This document shows positions 6,912 through 15,853 of a stretch of 64,000 bases of DNA, piece after piece (the stretch's first letter is position 1; each line of letters opens with the position of its first letter). The stretch is taken from assembly GCA_002394685.1 (NCBI GenBank), contig DGUP01000058.1:1-64000 (forward strand). The letters run 5' to 3'. Made by a program: the position numbers and the translations under genes. This stretch comes from Treponema sp. UBA4307. Its GTDB lineage: Bacteria; Spirochaetota; Spirochaetia; Treponematales; Treponemataceae. The notes under the pieces were generated by a model that saw only the letters and a program-made list of their open reading frames with translations, made no database searches and was not told the origin of the DNA.

Positions 6912-8819
6912 TTATTCTGTTTTAAATTCTCTGATAACTGACTGCATACTCTGAACTGCAGTATCATTTTCTGCAACGCATTCGTTAACGCTGGACAGAA
7001 TTGTGTTCAGGTTGCGGGAAGCATCTGAAGTTTGTTTAAGGGATTTAGTAATATTGTTTGAAGACTCAACAATGTTCTTTGTATTTTCATAAACATTGTC
7101 TGTGTGCTGTCTCTGACTTACTGCCAGTTCCTGAATAGAATGAATTGAGTTTACAACTTCCTGGGAAGCTGCAAGAGTTTCTCTTGTACCAATTCTCTGT
7201 TCTTCAACAGCTTCTGCAATACGACGTACAATCTCCGCAGTTTGTTCTACACCCTTATCAATTGAGTTAAAGGCATTTTTAGCCTGATTCATTGCAGAAA
7301 CACCGGCCTGAATTTTTTCTTCCATATCTGTAATGTATTGAGTTACAGTCTGAATATTCTGATCTGTGGTATTTGCCAGTTTACGAACTTCATCAGCAAC
7401 AACTGCAAATCCCTTTCCTGCTTCACCTGCATGGGCCGCTTCAATAGAAGCATTCATTGCAAGAAGGTTAGTCTGACTTGAAATATCCTGAATCATCATA
7501 ACTGCTTCCTGAACGGAATGACTGGAATCTTTAATAAGTTCAATGGCCTCTTCTGCAGAAACAATACATTTAACACCCAGGTCAGTTGTTTTTCTAAGTT
7601 CTTCTGAAACTCCATCAGCCTTTTTTGTTGTATCAGCAATGCTGGCAATATTACCGGACAATTGTTCAACAGAAGCGCTGGAACGTTCCATTGCGTGGTT
7701 CTGGTTAAGAATAAGCTGTTCAACCTGCTGGGCGCTGTCTTTAAGACTTTCAATATCTGTGTAGGTTTTATTGATGATTTGATTTGTCTTCTGGTCTTCA
7801 GCATCAATTTCCTGAATTGAAACATTCATGGTTTCTACAGCGGACATACATTTTCCCGAAGCCTGATTTAAAACTTCTGCACTGCTTGTTACCCGGTTTG
7901 TTTCGTTTTTAAGATTTACGATTGTGCCGGTCAGTTTGTCCATAAAGGCATTTTGTGTATGTGTCAAAAGTCCAATATCATCCATGATGGAAATATTGAT
8001 TCTTCTTGAAAGGTCTCCAGATTCTTCAAGTTCTTTAACAACCGTTGTAATGTCAGAAATACGCCTCTTCATTTCGTTGCAGACAATGAACATAAGTCCC
8101 ATGTATTCAGCAAGGTTCATGAGAATCATAATCAGGCCATTGAGCAGATATTCCTTCATTACATCAAGTCCTGGATTAATATTGTCACCGTGGAGCAAGC
8201 CGTAGCCGCAGGTAAATGCATTTACGCCCATAAAGGTAAAGCAGACGAATGTAACCAGGAGGATTTTACTCGAGATATGGGTAGTTTTATTATTTCCGAT
8301 TGAGTGAATTTCAAGAATTTCACGGAATGGTTTGAACTTTGTATCAAAAAGATAAACTTCGTAGAAAGTAACGATTGTTCCCATACAAACTGCTTCTACA
8401 ATAATCAGGAACAGGCGGGATGGAATATATGTGGTTAAACCTAAAGAAATATCCAGAATTGCAATTGCTCCGTTTCCCAGGAAAAAACCCACAACATTTT
8501 CAATGGCCAGCCAGAATCTGACCCGATTGTAAACTTTTACAGCCAGAGCTCTGTCAGCGTCAGTAGGTTTATCTCCTGCCAGAATCCTTTCTGCAAGCTT
8601 GTTGGTCTTATGCAGTTCAATTCCAATAAAGATGGAAATAAGGGTTGCAAGACTTGTTACGATTGCAAAGAGTGTACCCAGCCCTTCCGTAAACTGTGGA
8701 AGTGTACGGGTAAGAAGCTGCCACTGGTGCCAGCGTAATGACAGGGCGCCGGTGTAAGCAATCAGGTAAGTAAATGGAATAAACGTAAAAATTAAATTCG
8801 ATACTTTTTTTTCCTTCAT
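6912..8819 (-). CDS. Methyl-accepting chemotaxis protein with polytopic membrane sensor region
   Basis: A 635-residue chemoreceptor. The first 260 residues contain about six hydrophobic helices with short loops and no large periplasmic domain, so the signal is probably sensed within or near the membrane. A HAMP-like segment (VKELEESGDLSRRINISIMD) follows, then the long signalling coiled coil with the conserved hairpin tip around QTNLLAMNASIEAAHAGEAG. It would work with CheA/CheW at the cell pole. The start at 8819 follows GGAG by 8 bases, not the upstream ATG at 8846. The gene is monocistronic; no che genes lie nearby. Confidence 0.92.
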   Translation of the reverse strand: MKEKKVSNLIFTFIPFTYLIAYTGALSLRWHQWQLLTRTLPQFTEGLGTLFAIVTSLATLISIFIGIELHKTNKLAERILAGDKPTDADRALAVKVYNRVRFWLAIENVVGFFLGNGAIAILDISLGLTTYIPSRLFLIIVEAVCMGTIVTFYEVYLFDTKFKPFREILEIHSIGNNKTTHISSKILLVTFVCFTFMGVNAFTCGYGLLHGDNINPGLDVMKEYLLNGLIMILMNLAEYMGLMFIVCNEMKRRISDITTVVKELEESGDLSRRINISIMDDIGLLTHTQNAFMDKLTGTIVNLKNETNRVTSSAEVLNQASGKCMSAVETMNVSIQEIDAEDQKTNQIINKTYTDIESLKDSAQQVEQLILNQNHAMERSSASVEQLSGNIASIADTTKKADGVSEELRKTTDLGVKCIVSAEEAIELIKDSSHSVQEAVMMIQDISSQTNLLAMNASIEAAHAGEAGKGFAVVADEVRKLANTTDQNIQTVTQYITDMEEKIQAGVSAMNQAKNAFNSIDKGVEQTAEIVRRIAEAVEEQRIGTRETLAASQEVVNSIHSIQELAVSQRQHTDNVYENTKNIVESSNNITKSLKQTSDASRNLNTILSSVNECVAENDTAVQSMQSVIREFKTE

Positions 8820-8879
8820 AGTGAATCTCCAACTTTTTACTCTCAATATTATTTTATTGCGGAAAATATAAGAATTCCA

Positions 8880-8900
8880 CTTATATAAGATTATATAAGA
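8880..8900 (-). promoter_or_regulatory. Repeated TTATATAAGA motif in the MCP promoter
   Basis: Two tandem copies of TTATATAAGA (8881-8890, 8891-8900), the first forming the palindrome CTTATATAAG. Read on the minus strand the second copy supplies TATAAT, a likely -10 for the chemoreceptor gene. Repressor binding is a guess. Confidence 0.35.
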
Positions 8901-8970
8901 GAATTTACTCTAAAGTCTCTAAAGAATCACTATACAATTGAATCGAATTTTTCAAAAAATTGAAGTTTTT

Positions 8971-9582
8971 TTATAGCGGAAGGCTTTTTACCCATGCCCT
9001 GACTCTTGTGTAAAGGCTGCCGTTTTCTACATAAGTGTTACGGATGTCTAAAACCTGCCTGCTCACCTCAGCTCCACTTTCAAGACGGGAAATTACTGCC
9101 CTGGTAGAAGCGGGTCCATCATTTGAAGCTGTCATCAGATAAATCTTTTTGCCGGACAAATCATATTGGTCGAAAAATGAATATAGGGCACGGGGCATAT
9201 CTCTTTCCCAGATTGGAAAGGCCAGGAAAATCGTTTTATATTCAGATAAATTTATGTGAGAATTTTTTAGTTCCGGAGTGACAGCATAGGCTTTATCCCG
9301 GGCAGCCTGATCCATAAGAGCTTCCCACTTGGGCGGATAGGGATTTTTTACCTGGATGGAAAATAAATCTCCTCCCTTAAAGCGCTGAACCAGTTTGGCC
9401 ATTGCTTCTGTTATGCCCAGGTACTGTTTGTCCTGCCACACCCTGCTTGCGGAAGAAAGAGCGTCCACTCCTGTATTTTCATATTCAGTAAAATATACAA
9501 TAAGTTTTTTTCCGCCGTTCTGCTCACTAAAAGAGATTTGTGATGCAAGAATAATCAGGGCAAGTGACAGAAATTTTTTCAT
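8971..9582 (-). CDS. Exported flavodoxin-like protein
   Basis: A 203-residue protein with a signal peptide (MKKFLSLALIILASQISFS) followed by a flavodoxin fold: KKLIVYFTEYENTG is the FMN phosphate loop, TIFLAFPIWERDMPRALYSF the second flavin loop and KIYLMTASNDGPAS the third. It resembles the flavodoxin_4-type proteins found with lipoproteins and reductases. An exported flavodoxin is less usual than a cytoplasmic one and suggests extracytoplasmic redox work. The ATG shares a base with the stop of the lipoprotein gene upstream (TAATG), so the two are translationally coupled. The redox partner is unknown. Confidence 0.78.
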   Translation of the reverse strand: MKKFLSLALIILASQISFSEQNGGKKLIVYFTEYENTGVDALSSASRVWQDKQYLGITEAMAKLVQRFKGGDLFSIQVKNPYPPKWEALMDQAARDKAYAVTPELKNSHINLSEYKTIFLAFPIWERDMPRALYSFFDQYDLSGKKIYLMTASNDGPASTRAVISRLESGAEVSRQVLDIRNTYVENGSLYTRVRAWVKSLPL

Positions 9583-10409
9583 TAAAAACCTACTTTTGTA
9601 TGACAACCGGATATAAGGTATGTAATGTCGTGGCCTTCAAATCCGTATTTAACTTCCGCAATGATTATGGCAAGTCTGTCTTCGTATGGACTTTTTAAGC
9701 TTCCGCAGACAAACACGGAATTTGCAGGAACTTCTTTTTTTGTCATAAGGATTTTAGATTTGTTTCCCTTCCAGGCCTGCACAAAATAATCCAGGGTTTT
9801 AAGGCCATATTCATCTTCCTTAAAATTAGTAGCCTTGATTTTGAAAGAAAATTCTGCGCTGTCTCTCGGAGAATTAAAGGCTGTGCGGTTCAGAATAATC
9901 TTGTTGTCAAAAATCATTGAATTAATATCCGAACCATAATTTGCAACAAATAAAGAAATTGATCCACAGTTCCAGTCATCCAGCTGATAGATTATTTTAT
10001 CAGTGATTGTATCCTGAATTATAAAGCGGATTAAAGTTTCTCCCCTTCCGTCAAAGTATTGCTTGATGCAGTAAGCCAGTTTTCCGTCTCTTGACCAGCC
10101 CAGGGGATAAAAATCCGGATAGTAATTGATAAGACCCATTCCTGCGGGATCAATATAGGCCTGTTCCTTATCCCTGTTTTCAAAAGGATTTAATTTGCAG
10201 CTTTCAAAAAAAATAGAATCAACTGGCTGGGCAATGTACTGCTGATTAATTTCTGTAAGGAAATCTTGATTTTCTGTGTCTTCCTGCAGATTTTTCATTT
10301 CTTTGTATTCATCGGTATTTTCAGTTTCTGCAGTCTGGGGCTCTTTTGTTTTACAGCCTGAAACAAGTAATGGAAGGGCAAGTGCCGCTAAGAAAAATAT
10401 CCTTTTCAT
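9582..10409 (-). CDS. Uncharacterised lipoprotein
   Basis: A 275-residue protein with an N-terminal lipoprotein signal (LLVSGC, cysteine 19) and an acidic, Glu/Asn-rich linker before a soluble domain of mostly beta character. A WSRDGKLAYCIKQYFDGRG stretch looks like a repeat blade but no full propeller is evident. GGAGAG precedes the ATG. It overlaps by one base the exported flavodoxin gene, so the two products are probably made together and may act at the same envelope site. I do not recognise the domain. Confidence 0.7.
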   Translation of the reverse strand: MKRIFFLAALALPLLVSGCKTKEPQTAETENTDEYKEMKNLQEDTENQDFLTEINQQYIAQPVDSIFFESCKLNPFENRDKEQAYIDPAGMGLINYYPDFYPLGWSRDGKLAYCIKQYFDGRGETLIRFIIQDTITDKIIYQLDDWNCGSISLFVANYGSDINSMIFDNKIILNRTAFNSPRDSAEFSFKIKATNFKEDEYGLKTLDYFVQAWKGNKSKILMTKKEVPANSVFVCGSLKSPYEDRLAIIIAEVKYGFEGHDITYLISGCHTKVGF

Positions 10410-10593
10410 TTTAATCTCTCCTCTATGCTGAACAGTATAATTTATCTTTATAGTAAATTCGAGATGAGAATGATAAAATCTTTTTTATTTGAAAAAATGA
10501 TTAAATTGCCCGAATTTTGAGTTCTGATAAATTCAATGATTTTAAAAACTCCACATTCTGGCTAAATTATAACTATCGCTAAATGGAGAAACT

Positions 10594-11019
10594 ATGAATC
10601 AGGAAATTTTTTTGATGATGAAGGATGAAGCCTATACCTATGACGAGTTATCTTTTCTGGCAGAAAAAGTTCTTCCTTTTGTGGAAGAGTTAAATGCCCG
10701 GAATGAACTTGAAGATAAACTTACAGCCTTTATGGATTCATTAAAGGACAAGAGGGATAAAACAGCACTTTTTTTTATGCCGGAAGCATCTTTTCAAATG
10801 TTTTCTCTCTTAACCGGTGACAATTCAATTTCCTGCATTAATATAAATGATATAAAGGAAATTTTGACAGCCTTAAATCTGGTAAAGGATTCCAGTCTTG
10901 AATTTATGAAGAAGCATCTTTCAAAAAAACTGGAAGTTCTTTACAAGTATCTTGAAGAGGGCAATGGAGTAAAACCTGTTCCAATTCAGGCTGACAATCT
11001 GGAGCGAAAAAGAATTTAG
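10594..11019 (+). CDS. Hypothetical small soluble protein
   Basis: A 141-residue, strongly helical protein with no signal peptide or membrane segment. It begins MNQEIFLMMKDEAYTYDEL, is rich in Lys, Glu and Leu, and ends in a basic ERKRI. TGGAG lies 6 bases before the ATG. It lies 56 bases ahead of the acyltransferase gene, which seems to have its own promoter. Upstream, positions 10545-10564 share 18 of 20 bases with positions 3-22 before the marR-like gene. No family recognised. Confidence 0.6.
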   Translation: MNQEIFLMMKDEAYTYDELSFLAEKVLPFVEELNARNELEDKLTAFMDSLKDKRDKTALFFMPEASFQMFSLLTGDNSISCININDIKEILTALNLVKDSSLEFMKKHLSKKLEVLYKYLEEGNGVKPVPIQADNLERKRI

Positions 11020-11062
11020 TTCATTCAGTATTTTGCTCTTCCTTAAAATAAAAAAGAAGGCT

Positions 11063-11078
11063 TATAATTAAAATTATG
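11063..11078 (+). promoter_or_regulatory. -10 element next to the plsC-like start
   Basis: TATAAT (11063-11068) is 7 bases before the ATG at 11076. The nearest purine-rich run (GAAGG, 11056-11060) is 15 bases away, too far to act as a ribosome site. No convincing -35 is seen, so the leaderless reading is weaker here than for the tatD-like or glf genes. Confidence 0.35.
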
Positions 11079-11825
11079 AATTTTAAAATAGTTTTGTATG
11101 TGGTGCTGGGCTTACTTGCACTGTTTTTAACACCGTTAATTTTTCAGATAATTCTCTGGCTCTTTCTTGCGGCCTTTTCACTTTTTTATAATCCAAAAAA
11201 GCATTATGACAGACCGTCGGCTTTTTCTTACGGATTATTGAAACTGGGCTACAGGTTAATCTGTTCAATGGGAAGAGTCAGAATCCATTTTAAGGGCCGG
11301 GAACTTTTGCCGGAAAATCAGCGCTTTCTCTTTGTTTCCAATCATCGTTCAAAATTTGACAATATGATTCAAGCGCTTGCTTTAAAAAAAGAGAAACTCG
11401 CTTTTGTGTCTAAAATTGAAAATTTTAAAATTCCTATTGCCCGCCGCTTTATTGCAAGAAACTGCTACTTCCCTCTGGAAAGAGGTAACGGAAGGTGTGC
11501 AGTAAAAATGCTCCTGGAATCAGTAAGATTAATCAGGGAAAATATTGCTTCCGTTGGAATTTTCCCGGAAGGTACCCGCAGCAAGGATACAAAACTTCTG
11601 CCAGTTCACCCGGGCTGTTTTAAAATTGCAGAAAAGGCAAAGTGTCCAATTGTAGTTGGAGTAATCCGGGAAACGGAAAAAATCCACAAAAACTGGCCCT
11701 GGAAAAAAACTGATGTATATTTTGAAATTGTCAAAGTTTACACTCCTGAAGAAGCGGCCGGAAAATCAACAATAGAAATAGCAGGTGAAGTTGAAAATAT
11801 AATGAAAAAGTCATTGGAGGTTTAA
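11076..11825 (+). CDS. plsC: 1-acyl-sn-glycerol-3-phosphate acyltransferase-like protein
   Basis: A 249-residue PlsC-family acyltransferase. One or two membrane helices span residues 5-40. The catalytic NHRSKFD (H-x4-D) lies near residue 90, RRFIARNCYFPLERG forms block II, and FPEGTRSK near residue 164 is the glycerol-phosphate site. It should acylate lysophosphatidic acid at the inner face of the membrane in phospholipid synthesis. The lipid-kinase gene starts two bases after its stop codon, so the two form an operon for lipid phosphate metabolism. Substrate preference cannot be told apart from other lysophospholipid acyltransferases. Confidence 0.88.
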   Translation: MNFKIVLYVVLGLLALFLTPLIFQIILWLFLAAFSLFYNPKKHYDRPSAFSYGLLKLGYRLICSMGRVRIHFKGRELLPENQRFLFVSNHRSKFDNMIQALALKKEKLAFVSKIENFKIPIARRFIARNCYFPLERGNGRCAVKMLLESVRLIRENIASVGIFPEGTRSKDTKLLPVHPGCFKIAEKAKCPIVVGVIRETEKIHKNWPWKKTDVYFEIVKVYTPEEAAGKSTIEIAGEVENIMKKSLEV

Positions 11826-11826
11826 A

Positions 11827-12684
11827 ATGACATATGTTCTGTATAATCCTCTTTCAAACAACAAAAGAGGGGAAGCTGCAAAAGTTACTCTTGAAGAAAA
11901 TTACAAGGGTAAAAAAATAACCTTTATTGATATTACAACAATTCAGGATTATAAGGATTTTTTCAAGAAAGTTAGAAAAGCCGATGAAATTATAATTGCA
12001 GGCGGCGACGGCACTTTGAATCGTTTTGTAAATGACACTTACGATATGAAAAGAAAGTGCAGTGTTTATCTTTTCCCTAACGGCAGCGGAAATGATTTTA
12101 TCCACGATCTTCAGGGAAATACTGAATTTAAAAATGGACTTATTTCTCTGGACGGATTAATTGAAAATCTTCCAGAAGTAAGGGTTAACGGAATTACAAA
12201 GCGTTTTTTGAACGGTATTGGTTTTGGCATTGACGGTTACTGCTGCGAAGTTGGTGATGAGTTCAGGGCTAAATCTGATGAAGAAGTAAATTATACTGCA
12301 ATTGCAATTAAAGGGCTTCTGGGAAAATTTCATCCTTCAAATGCAAAGGTTACAATTGATGGTGTTACACGTGAATATAAACACGTGTGGCTTGCTCCAA
12401 CAATGCTGGGAAAATATTATGGCGGCGGAATGGAAGTTGCCCCAGCCCAGGACAGGCGGAATCCTGAAAAAACTTTAACTGTTGTTGTCTGGCACAACTG
12501 GAGTAAACTGGGCACCCTTATTGCCTTCCCTTCAATTTTTAAGGGAGAGCACATAAAACACAAAAAGATGGTGGAAACCTTTACAGGTCATGAGGTTACT
12601 GTTGAGTTTGACAGACCGCAGGCCCTTCAGATTGATGGAGAAACTGTAAAGAATGTAACAAGCTATTCGGTAAGCTATTCCTAA
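11827..12684 (+). CDS. Diacylglycerol/sphingosine kinase-family lipid kinase
   Basis: A 285-residue protein of the DagK/YegS/LCB5 family. It has the nucleotide-binding signature IIAGGDGTLNRFVND near residues 57-72, FPNGSGNDFIHDL just after it (the conserved P-x-G-T/S-x-N-D), a beta-rich substrate domain, and a C-terminal LQIDGETVKNVTSY. It probably phosphorylates diacylglycerol or a related lipid alcohol. The start codon follows the plsC-like stop by one base, with GGAGG inside the end of that gene, and a strong terminator follows. Coupling with an acyltransferase fits phosphatidic acid recycling, though the exact lipid is not known. Confidence 0.88.
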   Translation: MTYVLYNPLSNNKRGEAAKVTLEENYKGKKITFIDITTIQDYKDFFKKVRKADEIIIAGGDGTLNRFVNDTYDMKRKCSVYLFPNGSGNDFIHDLQGNTEFKNGLISLDGLIENLPEVRVNGITKRFLNGIGFGIDGYCCEVGDEFRAKSDEEVNYTAIAIKGLLGKFHPSNAKVTIDGVTREYKHVWLAPTMLGKYYGGGMEVAPAQDRRNPEKTLTVVVWHNWSKLGTLIAFPSIFKGEHIKHKKMVETFTGHEVTVEFDRPQALQIDGETVKNVTSYSVSYS

Positions 12685-12711
12685 ATATAAATCACTTTTA
12701 GTGCGATTTTG

Positions 12712-12763
12712 AGCTGAGGTTATTTTGAAGCAGATGACGCTTCATTAACCCCGGCTTTTTTTT
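12712..12763 (+). terminator. Intrinsic terminator of the plsC-lipid kinase operon
   Basis: A branched stem pairs AGC/GCT at the base, GGTTA with TAACC, and TGAAGC with GCTTCA at the tip, and is followed by eight or more T. Confidence 0.8.
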
Positions 12764-12870
12764 AACAAATAATTTTTTATTATATCTTAAATATTTGTTA
12801 TGCCAATTCTTCATAAGTACGGGGTAATCTGCTAAAATAGAATTAGACATTTTGGATAAAATAGCAGATT
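12763..12870 (+). promoter_or_regulatory. Regulatory region of the second chemoreceptor gene
   Basis: TAACAAATA (12763-12771) and TATTTGTTA (12792-12800) are inverted repeats 20 bases apart. An extended -10, TGCTAAAAT, lies at 12830-12838. AATCTGCTA (12826-12834) and TAGCAGATT (12862-12870) form a second 9-bp inverted repeat overlapping that -10 and ending just before the ribosome site. It could be an operator or a leader hairpin. Confidence 0.4.
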
Positions 12871-12885
12871 TTTATGGAGAATTTT

Positions 12886-14904
12886 ATGGGAAACAAATCA
12901 AAAAAAGAAAAAAAAGCAAATCTTCTTGCTATATATGGTTTGATTACTTTTGGTGTAATTTTTTTACTTCTTTCTGCTCTGCTTATATATAATGTTCAGT
13001 CAGTTCGTAAACCTGTAAGAAAAATATTTGAAGACGGTCTTAATACAAATGCAGATTTAATCAGCAAAAGTTTCAAGCAGTGGATTGAAGATAAAATTGT
13101 TATGCTGGACGATTTTAAATTAACTGTTGCCGATCCGGAAGATACAAAGACTTCAATTGTTGAATATTTGATTGAAAAGCCTACTCCAAAGGGGTTTTCT
13201 TACATTATGGTTGCCTTTGATGAAGATAAGGGAATTGGAACTTATTCTTCAGAAGATGGATACAATGCTTCATCAACTATTAACAAACGTGAATATTATG
13301 AAGCGCATTTAAAGGGCGAAGAACTCTTTTTTGGAAAAATCTATGTAAACAACCGTGGAATTGAATCAATCCCAATTATGCGCAGTTTAAGTTACATTGA
13401 TTTAAATTCCGGAGAAAATAAGACTGGTGTTTTTGTCGGATTCCTGGATTTGGCTGACCTTAAAAATGAATTTGACATCAACTTTTACAATACAGGTCAC
13501 ACTTGTATAAAAGAAGGCAGCGGAGATCATGCAAGTATTCTTGTTGGTAAGGAACCGGATTTAGAAAAAGAAACTGTTGTTGAAAGAGAAATTAAAATAA
13601 GCAATATGATTTATACTCTTAAGATTGGAGTTGAAAACAGTGAAGTAAACAGCACCGCAGCTGATTTGTCAAAAAAGGTTCTTGCTACAGGAATTCCTGT
13701 TGGAGTTACGATTCTCACATTTGTATTGCTGATTATTGCTTCTCTTTTCCGCAAGATTGGAATGGTTAAAAAGCAGATGGATAACCTGAGTTCAGGTGAT
13801 AAGGATTTAACCAGCAGATTCAGTGTAACCCGCAAGGATCAGGTGCAGGATATTCTTAGTTCAATTAATACTTTCCTGGATCAGATTCATTCAACTGTTA
13901 AAAAAATCAATGATTCTAAAATCGTGCTGGAAGATGCCGCTAAGAATTTGAATTCAAAAGTCCTTGCTTCAAACAGCGATTTGTCTGAAATTACAAAATC
14001 TATGGATGTTTCTTCTCAGGCAATTGATGTTCAGAAAAATGCAATTTCTTCTACCGCAAGTGCCGTTACTCAAATCAGTTCAAATATTGACAGCTTGAAT
14101 AGAATGATTGAAGGGCAGGCAAGTGCAATAACAGAGGCATCTGCTTCTATTGAAGAAATGGTTGGTAATATTAATTCCGTTACTTCTTCGGTTGAATCTA
14201 TGGCAGGCGAATTTGAAGAACTGTCAAAGGCTACTGAAGTTGGAACAGAAAAAAACAATGTAGTAAGTTCCCTGCTTTCACGCATTTCGGAAACTTCAGT
14301 TGTTCTGGTAAATGCCAACGATGCAATTGCTGCTATTGCAGAACAGACAAACCTTCTTGCCATGAACGCCGCTATTGAAGCAGCCCACGCAGGAGAAGCC
14401 GGAAAGGGATTTGCTGTTGTAGCAGATGAAATCCGTAAACTTGCAGAAACTTCTTCTGAACAGTCAGATGCTATCGGTAATCAGCTTAAGGAAATTACAG
14501 ACAGTATTAAGCTTGTAGTAGATGCCTCTGGTGAAAGTTCAGATGCCTTTGTCAGAATTAATTCCCAGATTGAAAATACAACAAATCTGGTTAACCAGAT
14601 CCGTAATGCTATGGAAGAACAGCAGACCGGTTCAAAACAAGTGCTTGAAGCTTTGGGAGAAATGAATAATTCAACTTCTGAAGTAAAGAGTGCTTCTGAA
14701 GAAATGAAGAACGGTTCTGAAAATATTATGCATACAATTGCTGACCTGGAAAAAGCTCAGTCTGATTTCCAGAAGTCCGCAGACGAAATGACTGGTGCTA
14801 TCAGAAGAGTTTCTCAGTCAATTCAGGATATTACCCGTCTGGATAACAACTTAGGAGATTGTGTCAAGAATATTGACCAGAATGTAAATCAGTTTAAGAT
14901 TTAA
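12886..14904 (+). CDS. Methyl-accepting chemotaxis protein with extracytoplasmic Cache-type sensor
   Basis: A 672-residue receptor of classical layout. A first membrane helix (about residues 15-38) is followed by a 240-residue periplasmic domain with Cache-like features (NKREYYEAHLKGEELFFGKIY and a later GVFVGFLDL strand), a second helix near residues 268-290, a HAMP segment (SSGDKDLTSRFSV) and a cytoplasmic coiled coil with the tip QTNLLAMNAAIEAAHAGEAG. The start at 12886 is chosen because TGGAGA precedes it; an ATG at 12874 lies inside that ribosome site. It is monocistronic with its own terminator. The ligand is probably a small amino or carboxylic acid by family, not shown here. Confidence 0.93.
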   Translation: MGNKSKKEKKANLLAIYGLITFGVIFLLLSALLIYNVQSVRKPVRKIFEDGLNTNADLISKSFKQWIEDKIVMLDDFKLTVADPEDTKTSIVEYLIEKPTPKGFSYIMVAFDEDKGIGTYSSEDGYNASSTINKREYYEAHLKGEELFFGKIYVNNRGIESIPIMRSLSYIDLNSGENKTGVFVGFLDLADLKNEFDINFYNTGHTCIKEGSGDHASILVGKEPDLEKETVVEREIKISNMIYTLKIGVENSEVNSTAADLSKKVLATGIPVGVTILTFVLLIIASLFRKIGMVKKQMDNLSSGDKDLTSRFSVTRKDQVQDILSSINTFLDQIHSTVKKINDSKIVLEDAAKNLNSKVLASNSDLSEITKSMDVSSQAIDVQKNAISSTASAVTQISSNIDSLNRMIEGQASAITEASASIEEMVGNINSVTSSVESMAGEFEELSKATEVGTEKNNVVSSLLSRISETSVVLVNANDAIAAIAEQTNLLAMNAAIEAAHAGEAGKGFAVVADEIRKLAETSSEQSDAIGNQLKEITDSIKLVVDASGESSDAFVRINSQIENTTNLVNQIRNAMEEQQTGSKQVLEALGEMNNSTSEVKSASEEMKNGSENIMHTIADLEKAQSDFQKSADEMTGAIRRVSQSIQDITRLDNNLGDCVKNIDQNVNQFKI

Positions 14905-14931
14905 TTTTCAGTTAAAGTATTTGCAATAAAA

Positions 14932-14966
14932 ATGCCCCGGATTTTTAAGTCCAGGGCATTTTTTTT
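14932..14966 (+). terminator. Intrinsic terminator of the chemoreceptor gene
   Basis: ATGCCCCGGA and TCCAGGGCAT form a 10-bp stem with one mismatch, followed by eight T. Confidence 0.9.
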
Positions 14967-15011
14967 ACCACCATTCCTGTTTCATGGAAAGGGGAAATGT
15001 TTTGCTATATT

Positions 15012-15770
15012 TTATTCACCTGCTGCTTCAAGAAGATCTTCTGAAACTGATTCAAGTGACTGGGCTTCTTCATATCTCTTTTCACAGAATTTACAAATGC
15101 TTGTGCGGTTAGCATCCATTGCTTCCTGTGCTGTTCCTGTTGTAAGAACGTCTGTCTGCTGAAGAGCCTGACAATCTTCATAAAGGTGGAATTTCTTTCC
15201 GTGTTCAGTCCAGTAAACTGTTGTTCCTGCATCTGCCTGCTGAAGTGCTTCAAGAGAAACCGGATTCCAGTCTACGCTTGTAAGACCTGCAATTGCGGCA
15301 AAAACAAGTGCTGCAACAGAACCGATAATCTTAGACTTTTTATCAGTCTTTTTGCTTGTAAGCAGGATGATGATAAATGGAAGGAATGCAAGTACCGAAA
15401 TAATTACACCCAGGTTGTTGTGAATCCAGAACTTTGTAGGATTTTTCTGTGAAGCTGGATCAATGTGATTAGCTTTTTTCCAGAGCTGTGAACCGATTAC
15501 TACACAGATTAAATCAAGAACCAATGCAGCGAGTGCTTTCCAGATTGGTTCAATTGCAGGAAGAATACCGATTGTTTCTGTAACAAGAAGAATTGCCATT
15601 ACTTCAAAGGCAATTGCAGCAATCCAGAGAAGAATTGCGCCCAGTCTTAATGCTCCTGGATTTCCTGTTGGTCTTGATGCAGGCTTTGTAGGTGAAGCAG
15701 CCTTAGCTTCCTTGGTTACATCTTTTCCTGAAGATGCAGATACGATTTTATGAACTTTTTTTTCTGCCAT
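15012..15770 (-). CDS. Membrane protein with C-terminal Cys/His metal-binding module
   Basis: A 252-residue protein. A Lys/Ala/Pro-rich cytoplasmic N-terminus (residues 1-40) is followed by four hydrophobic helices between about 42 and 165. The soluble tail reads VYWTEHGKKFHLYEDC, then ICKFCEKR about 30 residues later, giving a H-x4-C ... C-x2-C ligand set like the small zinc modules that follow YWTxxGxxYH. It ends in an acidic helix. AAGGAGAG precedes the ATG. It is monocistronic, convergent with the second chemoreceptor gene. I know of no function for this architecture; envelope metal or redox sensing is possible. Confidence 0.7.
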   Translation of the reverse strand: MAEKKVHKIVSASSGKDVTKEAKAASPTKPASRPTGNPGALRLGAILLWIAAIAFEVMAILLVTETIGILPAIEPIWKALAALVLDLICVVIGSQLWKKANHIDPASQKNPTKFWIHNNLGVIISVLAFLPFIIILLTSKKTDKKSKIIGSVAALVFAAIAGLTSVDWNPVSLEALQQADAGTTVYWTEHGKKFHLYEDCQALQQTDVLTTGTAQEAMDANRTSICKFCEKRYEEAQSLESVSEDLLEAAGE

Positions 15771-15853
15771 AAAACTCTCCTTTTTTCTCCTTTGTAGTTT
15801 TATTTTGAGTTAAACTCATTTTATCTATTATATAACATAATTTAACATAATTC

